Both the position numbers and the translations under genes were made by a program. Positions 56,105 to 64,000 of a stretch of DNA of 64,000 nucleotides are shown here, piece after piece. The notes below the pieces were generated by a model, which made no database searches, was not told the DNA's origin, and saw only the letters and a list, made by a program, of their open reading frames with translations. How positions within the stretch are numbered: position 1 is the stretch's first letter; each line of letters opens with the position of its first letter. The DNA is taken from contig NZ_JALLIN010000032.1 of NCBI RefSeq assembly GCF_023630175.1, positions 24,778-88,777 on the forward strand, read 5' to 3'. This DNA is from Streptomyces cellostaticus (lineage in GTDB: Bacteria; Actinomycetota; Actinomycetes; Streptomycetales; Streptomycetaceae).

Positions 56105-56365
56105 CATTACCCGAGTGGAAATTCAAATCGATTCCACATTTCCCGGGAATTCACCTGTGGATAGCTTCCCACCTTCTTCTGCCCGATTTTCGGGAAGCTA
56201 AACGGGTATGTTTTCCGGCAAGTTTCAACCATGTGACACACTCCACAGACGCTCCTCTTTGTCCTAGTTTGACATAGGCTAAATCGGACATTTGGCCACT
56301 GTGCGTGCGAGTCGCACCAACCCTGCCCGTGCATTCTGCAAATTGTCTCGGTAAATTCTCTCCGC
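56105..56365 (+). promoter_or_regulatory. AT-rich ectA promoter region
   Basis: This 260-bp stretch is clearly poorer in GC than its surroundings. It has a 9-bp perfect inverted repeat (TAGCTTCCC 56162-56170 and GGGAAGCTA 56192-56200) and TTGACA at 56269-56274, a good -35, though no clear -10 follows at 17 bp. No gene. It probably holds the osmotic-stress control of the ectoine operon. Confidence 0.5.
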
Positions 56366-56884
56366 ATGACTGCCGCACCAGCAGACCTGCTGATCGACCG
56401 ACCGGCGGTGACCGACGGAGCCTCGCTCTGGCGGCTCGCCAAGGAATCGAAAACACTCGACCTCAACTCCTCGTACAGCTATCTGCTGTGGTGCCGGGAC
56501 TTCGCGGCCACCTCGGCGGTGGCCCGCGACGCGGACGGCGAGCCCGTCGGTTTCGTCACCGGGTACGTGCGGCCCGAAGACCCCCGCACCCTGCTCGTGT
56601 GGCAGGTGGCCGTGGACTCCGCCTACCGCGGTCACGGCATCGCCGCCGCGCTGCTCGACGGGCTGACCGCCCGGCTCGCCGAAGAGCGCGGGATAACCGG
56701 CGTGGAGACCACCATCACCCCGGGGAACACCGCCTCCGAGCGGCTGTTCACCTCCTTCGCCGCCCGGCACGGCGCGGACCTGACCCGCGAGGTGCTGTTC
56801 CAGGCCGACCTCTTCCCGGACGGCCCGCACGACCCCGAAGTCCTGTACCGCATCGGCCCCCTGGCCCCCACCCCCGCGCACTGA
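56366..56884 (+). CDS. ectA: L-2,4-diaminobutyrate acetyltransferase EctA
   Basis: A 172-aa GNAT enzyme that acetylates 2,4-diaminobutyrate. 'IDRPAVTDGASLWRLAKESKTLDLNSSYSYLLWCRDF' is diagnostic. 'VWQVAVDSAYRGHGIAAALLDGL' is the acetyl-CoA loop, and 'VETTITPGNTASERLFTSFA' is a conserved block. First gene of the ectoine operon; the next start is 13 bp after the stop. Confidence 0.95.
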   Translation: MTAAPADLLIDRPAVTDGASLWRLAKESKTLDLNSSYSYLLWCRDFAATSAVARDADGEPVGFVTGYVRPEDPRTLLVWQVAVDSAYRGHGIAAALLDGLTARLAEERGITGVETTITPGNTASERLFTSFAARHGADLTREVLFQADLFPDGPHDPEVLYRIGPLAPTPAH

Positions 56885-56897
56885 GGAGCTACTCACC

Positions 56898-58169
56898 GTG
56901 ACGATCACCCAGCCCGACCTGAGCGTGTTCGAGACCCTCGAGTCCGAGGTCCGGAGCTACTGCCGCGGCTGGCCCACCGTGTTCGACCGGGCGCAGGGCA
57001 GCCGCATGTACGACGAGGACGGCCACGCGTATCTCGACTTCTTCGCCGGGGCCGGCTCACTCAACTACGGGCACAACAACCCGGTGCTCAAACGGGCACT
57101 CATCGACTACCTGTCCCGCGACGGCGTCACCCACGGCCTGGACATGTCGACCACCGCCAAGCGGGGCTTCCTGCAGGCCTTCCAGAACCTGGTGCTGCGC
57201 CCGCGCGACCTGCCGTACAAGGTCATGTTCCCGGGCCCGACGGGCACCAACGCCGTCGAGTCCGCGCTGAAGCTCGCCCGGAAGGTGAAGGGGCGGGAGG
57301 CGATCGTGTCGTTCACGAACGCCTTCCACGGCATGTCCCTGGGGTCCCTCGCGGTCACCGGCAACGCCTTCAAGCGGGCCGGCGCGGGCATCCCGCTGGT
57401 GCACGGCACCCCCATGCCGTTCGACAACTACTTCGACGGCCAGGTCCCCGACTTCCTGTGGTTCGAGCGGCTCCTGGAGGACCAGGGGTCCGGCCTCAAC
57501 AAGCCGGCCGCCGTGATCGTGGAGACCGTGCAGGGCGAGGGCGGCATCAACGTCGCGCGTCCGGAGTGGCTGCGTGCGCTGGCCGAGCTGTGCGAGCGCC
57601 AGGACATGCTGCTCATCGTCGACGACATCCAGATGGGCTGCGGCCGTACGGGCGCCTTCTTCTCCTTCGAGGAGGCGGGGGTCACGCCCGACATCGTCAC
57701 CGTGTCGAAGTCGATCAGCGGCTACGGCCTGCCGATGTCGCTGTGCCTGCTCAAGCCCGAGCTGGACGTCTGGGAGCCGGGCGAGCACAACGGCACCTTC
57801 CGCGGCAACAACCCCGCGTTCGTCACCGCCACCGCGGCGCTCGAGGCGTACTGGACCGACGGCTCCGCCATGGAGAAGCAGACCCGCGCCCGGGGCGAGC
57901 AGGTCGAGCAGGCCCTGATCTCCATCACCGAGGAGAACCTCGCCGACGTGAAGGAGTACCGCGGCCGCGGCCTGGTGTGGGGCCTGGAGTTCCGCGACAA
58001 GGACCGTGCCTCGCGGGTCGCCCGGCGCGCCTTCGAACTGGGGCTGCTCATCGAGACGTCGGGCCCCGAGGGCGAGGTCGTCAAACTGCTGCCCGCCCTC
58101 ACCATCACCCCCGAGGAGCTGGACGAGGGTCTCAGCATCCTCTCCCGCTCGGTCCGCGAGACCGCCTGA
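56898..58169 (+). CDS. ectB: Diaminobutyrate-2-oxoglutarate aminotransferase EctB
   Basis: A 423-aa class III aminotransferase that converts aspartate semialdehyde and glutamate to 2,4-diaminobutyrate. 'GRTGAFFSFEEAGVTPDIVTVSKSISGYGLP' holds the PLP Lys271. 'PGPTGTNAVESALKLARKVKGR' and 'HNGTFRGNNPAF' are further markers. GAGGAG lies at 56883-56888 before GTG 56898. Confidence 0.96.
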   Translation: MTITQPDLSVFETLESEVRSYCRGWPTVFDRAQGSRMYDEDGHAYLDFFAGAGSLNYGHNNPVLKRALIDYLSRDGVTHGLDMSTTAKRGFLQAFQNLVLRPRDLPYKVMFPGPTGTNAVESALKLARKVKGREAIVSFTNAFHGMSLGSLAVTGNAFKRAGAGIPLVHGTPMPFDNYFDGQVPDFLWFERLLEDQGSGLNKPAAVIVETVQGEGGINVARPEWLRALAELCERQDMLLIVDDIQMGCGRTGAFFSFEEAGVTPDIVTVSKSISGYGLPMSLCLLKPELDVWEPGEHNGTFRGNNPAFVTATAALEAYWTDGSAMEKQTRARGEQVEQALISITEENLADVKEYRGRGLVWGLEFRDKDRASRVARRAFELGLLIETSGPEGEVVKLLPALTITPEELDEGLSILSRSVRETA

Positions 58170-58235
58170 CCCGCTGCGTACGGCCCACCGGCCGCACGCA
58201 CCGCACACCGTACGACCAGGAGGAAGTTCAGCACC

Positions 58236-58640
58236 GTGATCGTCCGATCGTTCAAGGACATCGAAGGCACCGACCGGCACGTCAAGTCCGCGTCCGGCAC
58301 GTGGGAGAGCAAGCGGATCGTCCTCGCCAAGGAGCGGGTCGGCTTCTCCGTGCACGAGACCATCCTGTACGCCGGTACCGAGACGCACATGTGGTACGCC
58401 AACCACGTCGAGGCCGTCGTCTGCACCAAGGGCGAGGCCGAGCTCACCGACCGTGAGACCGGGAAGACGTACACCATCACTCCCGGCACCATGTACCTCC
58501 TGGACGGGCACGAGCGTCACACGCTGCGTGTCAAGGAGGACTTCCACTGCATCTGCGTGTTCAACCCGCCGGTGACCGGGCGGGAGGACCACGACGAGAA
58601 CGGCGTCTATCCGCTGCTCACCGAGCCCGAGGAGGTGTGA
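58236..58640 (+). CDS. ectC: L-ectoine synthase EctC
   Basis: A 134-aa cupin that cyclises N-gamma-acetyl-diaminobutyrate to ectoine. 'MWYANHVEAVVCTKGEAELTD' and 'GTMYLLDGHERHTLR' are the two cupin motifs with metal-binding Glu, Tyr and His. AGGAGG is 8-10 bases before GTG 58236. Standard length. Confidence 0.96.
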   Translation: MIVRSFKDIEGTDRHVKSASGTWESKRIVLAKERVGFSVHETILYAGTETHMWYANHVEAVVCTKGEAELTDRETGKTYTITPGTMYLLDGHERHTLRVKEDFHCICVFNPPVTGREDHDENGVYPLLTEPEEV

Positions 58641-58645
58641 CACCC

Positions 58646-59533
58646 ATGACCGCTGTCACCGACCTGTACCCCAGCCGCGGCGCCAGTGAGGTGGCCGTGC
58701 CCCGCCAGGACCCGGTGGTCTGGGGCTCCCCCGACACGCCCGGCCCGATCCCGACGGCCGATCTGCAGGCGTACGAGCGCGACGGCTTCCTCGCCGTCGA
58801 CCAGCTCATCACCCCGGACGAGGTCGAGGTCTACCGGAGCGAGCTGGACCGGCTGGTCGCCGACCCGGCGATCCGGGCCGACGAGCGCTCGATCGTCGAG
58901 CCGAAGTCGAAGGAGATCCGCTCGGTCTTCGAAGTGCACCGGATCAGCGAGGTGTTCGCGCGGCTGGTGCGGGACGAGCGGGTGGTCGGCAGGGCCCGGC
59001 AGATCCTCGGTTCGGACGTGTACGTCCACCAGTCGCGGATCAACGTCAAGCCCGGCTTCGGCGCGAGCGGCTTCTACTGGCACTCGGACTTCGAGACCTG
59101 GCACGCCGAGGACGGCCTGCCGAACATGCGCACGGTGTCCGTCTCGATCGCGCTGACCGAGAACCACGACACCAACGGCGGGCTCATGATCATGCCGGGC
59201 TCGCACCGCACCTTCCTGGGCTGCGCGGGGGCCACGCCCGAGGACAACTACAAGAAGTCGCTGCAGATGCAGGACGCGGGCACCCCGTCCGACGAGGCGC
59301 TGACGAAGCTGGCCGGCGAGCACGGCATCAAGCTGTTCACCGGCAGGGCCGGCTCGGCGACCTGGTTCGACTGCAACTGCATGCACGGCTCCGGCGACAA
59401 CATCACGCCGTTCCCGCGCAGCAACGTCTTCATCGTCTTCAACAGCGTGGATAACAAGGCGGTGGAGCCGTTCGCGGCACCGGTGCGCAGGCCTGAGTTC
59501 ATCGGGGCGCGGGACTTCACCCCGGTCCGCTGA
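58646..59533 (+). CDS. ectD: Ectoine 5-hydroxylase EctD
   Basis: A 295-aa Fe(II)/2-oxoglutarate dioxygenase making 5-hydroxyectoine. 'FYWHSDFETWHAEDGLPNMRT' carries the H-x-D iron ligands and the family signature. 'CMHGSGDNITPFPRSN' gives the last His and the 2-OG Arg/Ser. AGGAGG at 58630 serves ATG 58646; GTG 58637 is in frame. The final 11 codons and the stop are inside an 80-bp unit that is duplicated just downstream. Confidence 0.96.
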   Translation: MTAVTDLYPSRGASEVAVPRQDPVVWGSPDTPGPIPTADLQAYERDGFLAVDQLITPDEVEVYRSELDRLVADPAIRADERSIVEPKSKEIRSVFEVHRISEVFARLVRDERVVGRARQILGSDVYVHQSRINVKPGFGASGFYWHSDFETWHAEDGLPNMRTVSVSIALTENHDTNGGLMIMPGSHRTFLGCAGATPEDNYKKSLQMQDAGTPSDEALTKLAGEHGIKLFTGRAGSATWFDCNCMHGSGDNITPFPRSNVFIVFNSVDNKAVEPFAAPVRRPEFIGARDFTPVR

Positions 59534-59680
59534 ACCACCTCCCGGCCGGGGGACCGGGGGTCGCCCCCGGAAAGCACAGCATCGGGGCGCGGGACTTCAC
59601 CCCGGTCCGCTGAACCACCTCCCGGCCGGGGGACCGGGGGTCGCCCCCGGAAAGCACAGCATCGGGGCGCGGGACCTCAC
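59501..59680 (+). repeat. 80-bp tandem duplication at the end of ectD
   Basis: 59501-59580 and 59581-59660 are identical. Each copy holds the ectD tail with its stop and a terminator hairpin (CCGGGGG-TCG-CCCCCGG at 59554-59570, again at 59634-59650). A third partial copy of the first 15 bases (ATCGGGGCGCGGGAC) starts at 59661. Duplication by slippage between these 15-bp repeats is the simple origin. Confidence 0.95.
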
Positions 59681-59716
59681 TGCGGTGAGACGGTCCGGGC
59701 GCGCCCCTCTTCGGCC

Positions 59717-59762
59717 ACCGGGCCGGGGCCTCCTCGTGTGGGACGGGAGGCCCCGGCCCGGT
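59717..59762. terminator. Bidirectional terminator between ectD and the kynureninase-like gene
   Basis: Perfect 17-bp inverted repeat (59717-59733 and 59746-59762) with a 12-nt loop, between convergent genes. Confidence 0.85.
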
Positions 59763-59769
59763 CGTGCTG

Positions 59770-60882
59770 TCAGCCGGACAGCGCGTCCAGCAGACGGTCC
59801 ACGTCCGCCGTCGTGTTGTACAGGTGGAAGGCGGCGCGCAGGTTCCCCGCGCGGTCGGACACCACGATGCCCGCCTCGCCCAGGGCGGGCTGACGGCCGC
59901 CGAGTCCGGGCACCGAGACGATGGCCGAGCCCGGCGCGGGCACCGGCTCGTGGCCCAGCCCGGCGAGCCCGGCCCGGAACCGGTCGGCGAGCCCCACGGC
60001 GTGCGCGTGCAGGGCGGGCAGCCCGATCTCCTCGATCAGTTCCAGGGAGCGGCGCAGCCCGGCATAGGTGAACAGGGCATGACTGAGGTCGAACTGCCGT
60101 GCGGAGTGCGCGAGTTCCTCGACCGGGCCGTAGCAGCTCTCCCACGGCCGCTCCCCCGCGACCCAGCCCGCCAGCACCGGGCTCAGTCCGCCGAGGTCCT
60201 CCGGGACCACCAGGAACGCCGCGCCGTGCGGTCCGAGCAGCCATTTGAAGGAGACCGCGGCGCTGAAGTCGAAGGCGTCCGCGTCCGTCGGGAGCCAGCC
60301 CGCGGACTGGGAGTGGTCGACGTAGGTGCGCGCGCCGTGCTCGCGGGCGGCTTCCCGCACGGCGGCCAGGTCGGCGATCCGCCCGTCGGCGGACTGGGCG
60401 GCGCTGAGCGCGACGAGCGCGGTGCCCGGCCGGACGGACTCGGCGATCCGCTCCAGCGGGACCGTGCGGACCTTGAGGTCGCCGCGGACGTGGAAGGGGT
60501 TCACCACGGAGGTGAAGTCGTCCTCGACGGTCAGGACTTCGGCTCCGGCGGGGAGGGACGCGGCGATCACACCGGTGTGCGCGGCGACCGAGACGCCTGC
60601 GGCGACACGGGAGGCCGGAACGCCGGCGAGCCGGGCGTAGGCGGCCCGGCAGGCCTCGACGTCCTCGTACAGCGGCAGCAGCGGCAGGCCCTCGGCCCGC
60701 AGCAGCGCCGCCTCGTGCAGGGCGGTGACGGTACGGGCGGGCAGCAGGCCGTTGCTGGCGGTGTTGAGGTAGCTGGTCCTGGGGGCGAACTCGGCGCGGA
60801 CGAGGCTGTCGAACGTCTCCGTGGTCTCCATGGGTCCACTCTGCGGCCCGTCGAAGTCCCAGTCCATTGCGGATTTTTGCAC
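59770..60882 (-). CDS. Kynureninase/cysteine-desulfurase-like PLP enzyme (class V aminotransferase fold)
   Basis: A 370-aa protein. 'YLNTASNGLLP' starts the fold, 'TYVDHSQSAGWLPTD' holds the PLP-binding Asp and His, and 'FSAAVSFKWLLGPHGAAFL' the Schiff-base Lys. GTG 60882 is chosen because AGGGG stands 4 bases upstream; ATG 60831 is the common alternative. From memory it follows the ect genes in S. coelicolor too. Reaction unknown; no link to ectoine is shown. Confidence 0.83.
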   Translation of the reverse strand: MQKSAMDWDFDGPQSGPMETTETFDSLVRAEFAPRTSYLNTASNGLLPARTVTALHEAALLRAEGLPLLPLYEDVEACRAAYARLAGVPASRVAAGVSVAAHTGVIAASLPAGAEVLTVEDDFTSVVNPFHVRGDLKVRTVPLERIAESVRPGTALVALSAAQSADGRIADLAAVREAAREHGARTYVDHSQSAGWLPTDADAFDFSAAVSFKWLLGPHGAAFLVVPEDLGGLSPVLAGWVAGERPWESCYGPVEELAHSARQFDLSHALFTYAGLRRSLELIEEIGLPALHAHAVGLADRFRAGLAGLGHEPVPAPGSAIVSVPGLGGRQPALGEAGIVVSDRAGNLRAAFHLYNTTADVDRLLDALSG

Positions 60883-60928
60883 GGATCCCCTCAGCGTCCC
60901 TTATATGTCCGCGCCGACCTGCGGTTTC

Positions 60929-61678
60929 TCAGTCCTGCGGTACCGCGCACCCGTCCGGGCCACAGGCCTCGGCGGTGTCCTGGCCGACCGGTCGCAGCGG
61001 GGAGCGCTCGCCCCAGGCCCGGGTCAGCGCCCGGGTGAAGACCTCGGCGGGCTGGGCGCCGGACACGCCGTAGGCGCGGTCGAGGACGAAGAAGGGCACG
61101 CCGGTGGCGCCGAGCTCGGCGGCCTCGCGCTCGTCGGCGCGGACTTCGTCGGCGTGGGCCGCGGGGTCGGCGAGGACGGCACGGGCCGCCTCGGCGTCCA
61201 GCCCGGCCTCGACGGCCAGTTCCACCAGCCGCTCGGCGCCCTCGGTGTACACGGACCGCTCCTCGGCGAAGTTGGCCCGGTAGAGGATCCGCAGCAGTTC
61301 GTCCTGCCTGCCCCGGTCCTTGGCGAAGTGCAGCAGGCGGTGCATGTCGAAGGTGCTGCCGTGGTCGCGGCCCCGGGTGCGGTAGTCCAGGCCCTCGGCG
61401 GCGGCCTGCGCGCCCAGGTTGTCCTCACCGGCCTGGGCCTGCGCCTCGCTCATGCCGTACTTCCGGGTGAGCAGGGTGAGCACCGGCTGGACGTCGCCCC
61501 TGGCACGGCCGGGGTCCAGTTCGAAGGAGCGGTGCACCACCTCGACGTCGTCGCGGTGCGGGAAGGCCGCGAGCGCCTTCTCGAAGCGGGCCTTTCCGAC
61601 GTAGCACCAGGGACACCCATGAACCAAGGGAGCCAGCCCGCCTCTGACCTGCGAAAACGTGGATTCTAAGCGTTCCAC
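60929..61678 (-). pseudogene. FrnE/DsbA-family oxidoreductase truncated at its active site
   Basis: The frame keeps the CPWC motif and 'CYVGKARFEKALAAFPHRDDVEVVHRSFELDPG', then the whole alpha domain and 'GVPFFVLDRAYGVSGAQP'. But the usual opening strand (Val-Glu-Ile-Trp-Ser-Asp-x-Ala before CPWC) is replaced by unrelated residues up to base 61678. The native part is about 60929-61615. Everything upstream is foreign DNA. Without the first beta strand the thioredoxin fold is unlikely to be functional, though a hybrid ORF remains open. Confidence 0.75.
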
Positions 61679-61750
61679 TCGCTCACAGGGTTTCGGAGGC
61701 GGACCACCCGATTACTCCAGCCGTAGTTAGCGATCATGACGAGTCTCTGC

Positions 61751-62293
61751 TTATGGCCCGTAGGCGAGATCCACGCCACCACCGGCCTCAATCAGCCAGG
61801 ACAGCGAACCGCTTCCGAAGGGCCAGCCAGTAGTGGCCACCTGCACCCAGCCGCCCGACTCGTCGGTTCCTGCGTGCCACCACCACCAGCTGCGATCGTC
61901 TCCCATTCCTTGTTCGGTCGGGTCGAAGTAGTACAACCATCCGGAGAGCGTCCAGGGTCCCTGATCGGCGGCTGCTCTCTCCTCTGGCGTCGTCGCGCGC
62001 CATTGACGCAGCCACCCCTCCATGCCGAAGGGCTCGCCATGTTCTGGTTCCGGGTTCTCGGGTGCGCACCGCTGGATGAACCAGGCTGGCAGCAGCTGTG
62101 GCCAAAGCTCTTCTGCCGGCCAGTCAGCCATCCGGGAGACGACGCACGTCAGTACCGCGCGCGCGTTGTCGATGACCTGGGCAGGGTCCTGGGCAGTGAA
62201 CCGGAGGCGCACCAGAAACGGCCGGGGCTCGTAGTCATCCTCGGCGCTCGGTCCAGATCGAAGGCGCCGCAGCTCGCCTGTCATGATTTCCAC
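61751..62293 (-). CDS. Hypothetical protein inside the IS-like element
   Basis: A 180-aa protein not recognised. It is acidic and Trp-rich ('RSWWWWHAGTDESGGWVQVATTGWPFGSGSLSWLIEAGG'), with no signal peptide or membrane helix. Its base composition is lower in GC than the flanking chromosome. The start is GTG 62293 or ATG 62284; neither has a clear ribosome-binding site. Its place between inverted repeats suggests a passenger gene. Proteins of this look are found in variable Streptomyces regions (from memory). Confidence 0.6.
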   Translation of the reverse strand: MEIMTGELRRLRSGPSAEDDYEPRPFLVRLRFTAQDPAQVIDNARAVLTCVVSRMADWPAEELWPQLLPAWFIQRCAPENPEPEHGEPFGMEGWLRQWRATTPEERAAADQGPWTLSGWLYYFDPTEQGMGDDRSWWWWHAGTDESGGWVQVATTGWPFGSGSLSWLIEAGGGVDLAYGP

Positions 62294-62364
62294 GGTGAGG
62301 AAGTATGCATCGGCACCGACCTCGCGACATCCCGATATCGCTGCTGCTCAGCGGACACGAAGCT

Positions 62365-63684
62365 CTATGGCTGGAAAATTGCATGCCGTCGATAGTGGCA
62401 GGTTTGGGCACGGGCTTGGTGTCGGCGTCGCCAGTGTGACCAGCGCAGGCGGTGTGCGAGGTCGTGGAACGGGCTGCTCAGGGCCGCGAACAGGTGTTGG
62501 ACCTCGTTGCCGGTCAAGGCGATCAGGCCGTTGAGGGCGGCCCGTTCGCGGCGTTCGGTTGCTGCGGTGACGGCAATGAAGGCGTGGGCGAGCATGGCGA
62601 GCGTGACCCGGCGGTGCCAGGAGGTCCAGCGGCGAACCTGGTGCTCGTCCAGGCCGGTCAGGCCCTTGCTGGCCCGGAACGTCTCCTCGATCGTCCAGCG
62701 CCGTCCGGCCACCCTTACCAGTTCAGACAGTGCCACCGGCCGGGGTGAGAAGCAGCGGTAGAAGGCGAGTTCGCCGGTGCGGCGGTTTCGGCGGACCAGG
62801 GCGCCAGTGGCCTGGCCGGCCGGCGGGGTCGTGGATGTCGACCTGTGCCCAGTCGTAGTACCGCTCGCCCTTCGCGCCCGCTCCGGCCGACAGTCGCTGC
62901 CAGGTCCGCTTCGGTATCCGCGCTGTCAAGTCTTCGCCTGGAACTTCCCAGCGTGCGTGGTGGTCGGGTGGGTGCTGGAGACGGCCAGGACGTAGCCGGT
63001 CCGGCGGTGTTCAAGGGCGGTCCGCAGGTGCGGGTTGTCGTCGTAGACCTCGTTGCCCGCGACCCAGCGAGCGGGGGTTCCCGCGTCCGGGGCCCGCTCA
63101 ACCATGCGGGCGGCGGGTTGGGGCTTGGAGGCGAAGGCCAGGTCGTCCGGGATGCCCGCGCTCCGGCAGCGGTCCGGGTCGTCGGTCCACGAGCGTGGCA
63201 TGTATAGGGCTCGGTCGATGGCTGCGTGTCCGCGGGCGGCGGAGCAGACGAGATAGACGGCGACCTGGGCGTTCTCAATGCGGCCGGCAGTGCCGGTGTA
63301 CTGGCGCTGGACGCCGACGGTCGCCGTGCCCTTCTTCAGGTCGCCCGTCTCGTCGACCACGAGTACCGCCTGGTCGTCGGCGAGGTGCTCGATCACGTAG
63401 GCGCGTATGTCGTCGCGGATCGCGTCGGCGTCCCATTTCGCGCGGTGCAGCAGGTGTTGCATGCCGTCCGGAGTGGCATCGCCCGCGTGCTCGGCCAGGG
63501 TCCAGCAGTTCTTCCGCGGCAGGTCCGACAGCAGCCCGAGCACCAACGCCGTTGCGCGACGTCGGGGTTCGACCCGAGCGAACCGGCCCGCTACGCGGCC
63601 CATCAGCTGATCGAACGTGATCCGCCACCGGGTAGGCACTACGTTGTGCCCCGCGACCACCGCCTGATCTTCGTTTGTCCACAT
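62365..63684 (-). pseudogene. IS701-family transposase with two frameshifts
   Basis: About 440 codons in three frames. Frame 1 (63684-62926) starts 'MWTNEDQAVV' and has 'VLVVDETGDLKKG' (first Asp) and 'WVAGNEVYDDN'. Frame 2 (to about 62820) continues 'TARIPKRTWQRLSAGAGAKGERYYDW'. Frame 3 has 'GRRWTIEETFRASKGLTGLDEHQVRRW' (last Glu). The first break (near 62931) is a lost base; the second (near 62820) is an extra GGCC. The second Asp appears as Asn in 'GNEVY'. The enzyme is dead unless frameshifting restores it. Confidence 0.85.
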
Positions 63685-63830
63685 AACTCACGATGATCAA
63701 CGGTGGCCGCAGCCATCTCCGCGCCAGCCCTGACCAGCAAGATCACGATCTACGGCTGGAGTATTACTGACCTTCAAAGCGTGGTGTCGGAGGGGCTGAC
63801 GCCTCATGATCCCTGCGGTATGCCGACCGC
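63685..63830. other. Junction between the two insertion sequences
   Basis: No gene. It holds the right inverted repeat (63750-63763) and a hairpin of two stacked arms (CCTCAT 63802-63807 with ATGAGG 63831-63836; GCGGT 63815-63819 with ACCGC 63826-63830) overlapping the next transposase start. Confidence 0.5.
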
Positions 63831-64000
63831 ATGAGGTATGCGCAAGGGGGCGGACTGACCGACGAACGGCGGGCCTTCCGCGAGAAGTTGAGGATGGAGG
63901 CGGCCGAGCGGTTCCGGCAGGGCGACGAGAACCCGGTCATCGCTCACGACCTGCGGGTCAGCGTCCGGTCGGTTCAGCGGTGGCGCAGAGCCTGGTCGCA
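63831..64000 (+). CDS. IS630-type transposase, N-terminal part (window edge)
   Basis: An open frame from ATG 63831 to the window end (56 codons). 'LTDERRAFREKLRMEAAERFRQGDENPVIAHDLRVSVRSVQRWRRAW' is the helix-turn-helix of IS630/Tc1-like transposases. No ribosome-binding site is seen; the ATG sits in a hairpin. The catalytic domain lies outside the window. Confidence 0.8.
   Translation, partial: MRYAQGGGLTDERRAFREKLRMEAAERFRQGDENPVIAHDLRVSVRSVQRWRRAWS

Larger units (their letters stand above)
61713..63763 (-). mobile_element. Composite IS701-like element bounded by imperfect inverted repeats
   Basis: TACTCCAGCCGTAG at 61713-61726 and its reverse complement at 63750-63763 are identical over 14 bp, and similarity continues inward (about 22 of 28 positions). 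The 2.05-kb interior holds a 180-aa ORF and a broken transposase, both on the minus strand. No clean target duplication is seen. A similar motif inside (62362-62378, 14 of 17) coincides with the transposase C-terminus, so the left boundary could also be near 62340. Confidence 0.6.

Noticed and set aside
56366..60882. Kynureninase-like gene as a fifth ectoine-pathway enzyme
   Set aside because: It is on the opposite strand beyond strong terminators and its family does not act on ectoine intermediates as far as known.

Overview
The window is chromosomal DNA of a Streptomyces species. The evidence is very high GC content with strong third-position GC bias, frequent GTG starts and ATGA/GTGA stop-start overlaps, and a gene order that from memory closely follows the S. 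coelicolor SCO18xx region (tyrS, moaA, gbn, pit, the cob cluster, an SCO1860-like wall protein, ectABCD). No tRNA, rRNA or CRISPR array was seen.

Layout. 1-3.0 kb holds a TldD/TldE pair and tyrS. 3.0-9.5 kb holds small conserved proteins, moaA, a DUF485/sodium-solute symporter pair and a secreted subtilase. 9.5-18.6 kb is mixed metabolism: a CoA-transferase, an alcohol dehydrogenase, a VIT-family transporter, a DEDDh exonuclease with a BRCT-like tail, SURF1, a GH15 enzyme and an atypical SDR. 18.6-21.8 kb is an Asp23/AmaP envelope-stress cluster. 21.8-31.8 kb includes enoyl-CoA hydratase, the nucleoid protein Gbn, an ABC-F ATPase, an alpha/beta hydrolase, a class II aldolase, a GH25 lysozyme and a PHO-box-preceded PiT phosphate transporter.

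31.9-50.0 kb is a cobalamin riboswitch followed by a tightly overlapping corrinoid operon: cobD, cobQ, cobN, a ChlI-ChlD type chelatase partner, cobO, cobB, cobI, then cobM, cobL, a cbiG-cobJ fusion, cbiX and cobC. An opposing ZIP metal transporter splits it. The operon mixes late (CobN) and early (CbiX) cobalt insertion and lacks cobA, cobH, cobK, cbiD/cobF and the lower-loop genes.

50.6-55.6 kb carries a LAETG sortase substrate, an amidohydrolase and a polar amino-acid ABC importer with a clear promoter. 55.75-59.7 kb is the osmoprotectant operon ectABCD, ending in an 80-bp tandem duplication of the ectD 3' end and its terminator. A kynureninase-like enzyme and a FrnE/DsbA gene follow.

The DsbA gene is cut off at its CPWC motif. 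Everything to its right is mobile DNA: an IS701-like transposase broken by two frameshifts, a 180-aa hypothetical gene lying inside the same pair of imperfect inverted repeats, and the start of an IS630-type transposase.

Several gene remnants lie between intact conserved blocks: a mycothiol-dependent isomerase tail, an HxlR regulator tail, an aminotransferase with its middle deleted, and a short antisense fragment. They suggest repeated small deletions at the joints of an otherwise conserved chromosome arm. I saw no clearly new multi-gene system. The best leads are the GATC cluster beside gbn, the riboswitch-adjacent leader peptide and doubly coupled small ORF in the cob operon, and the passenger gene in the IS.
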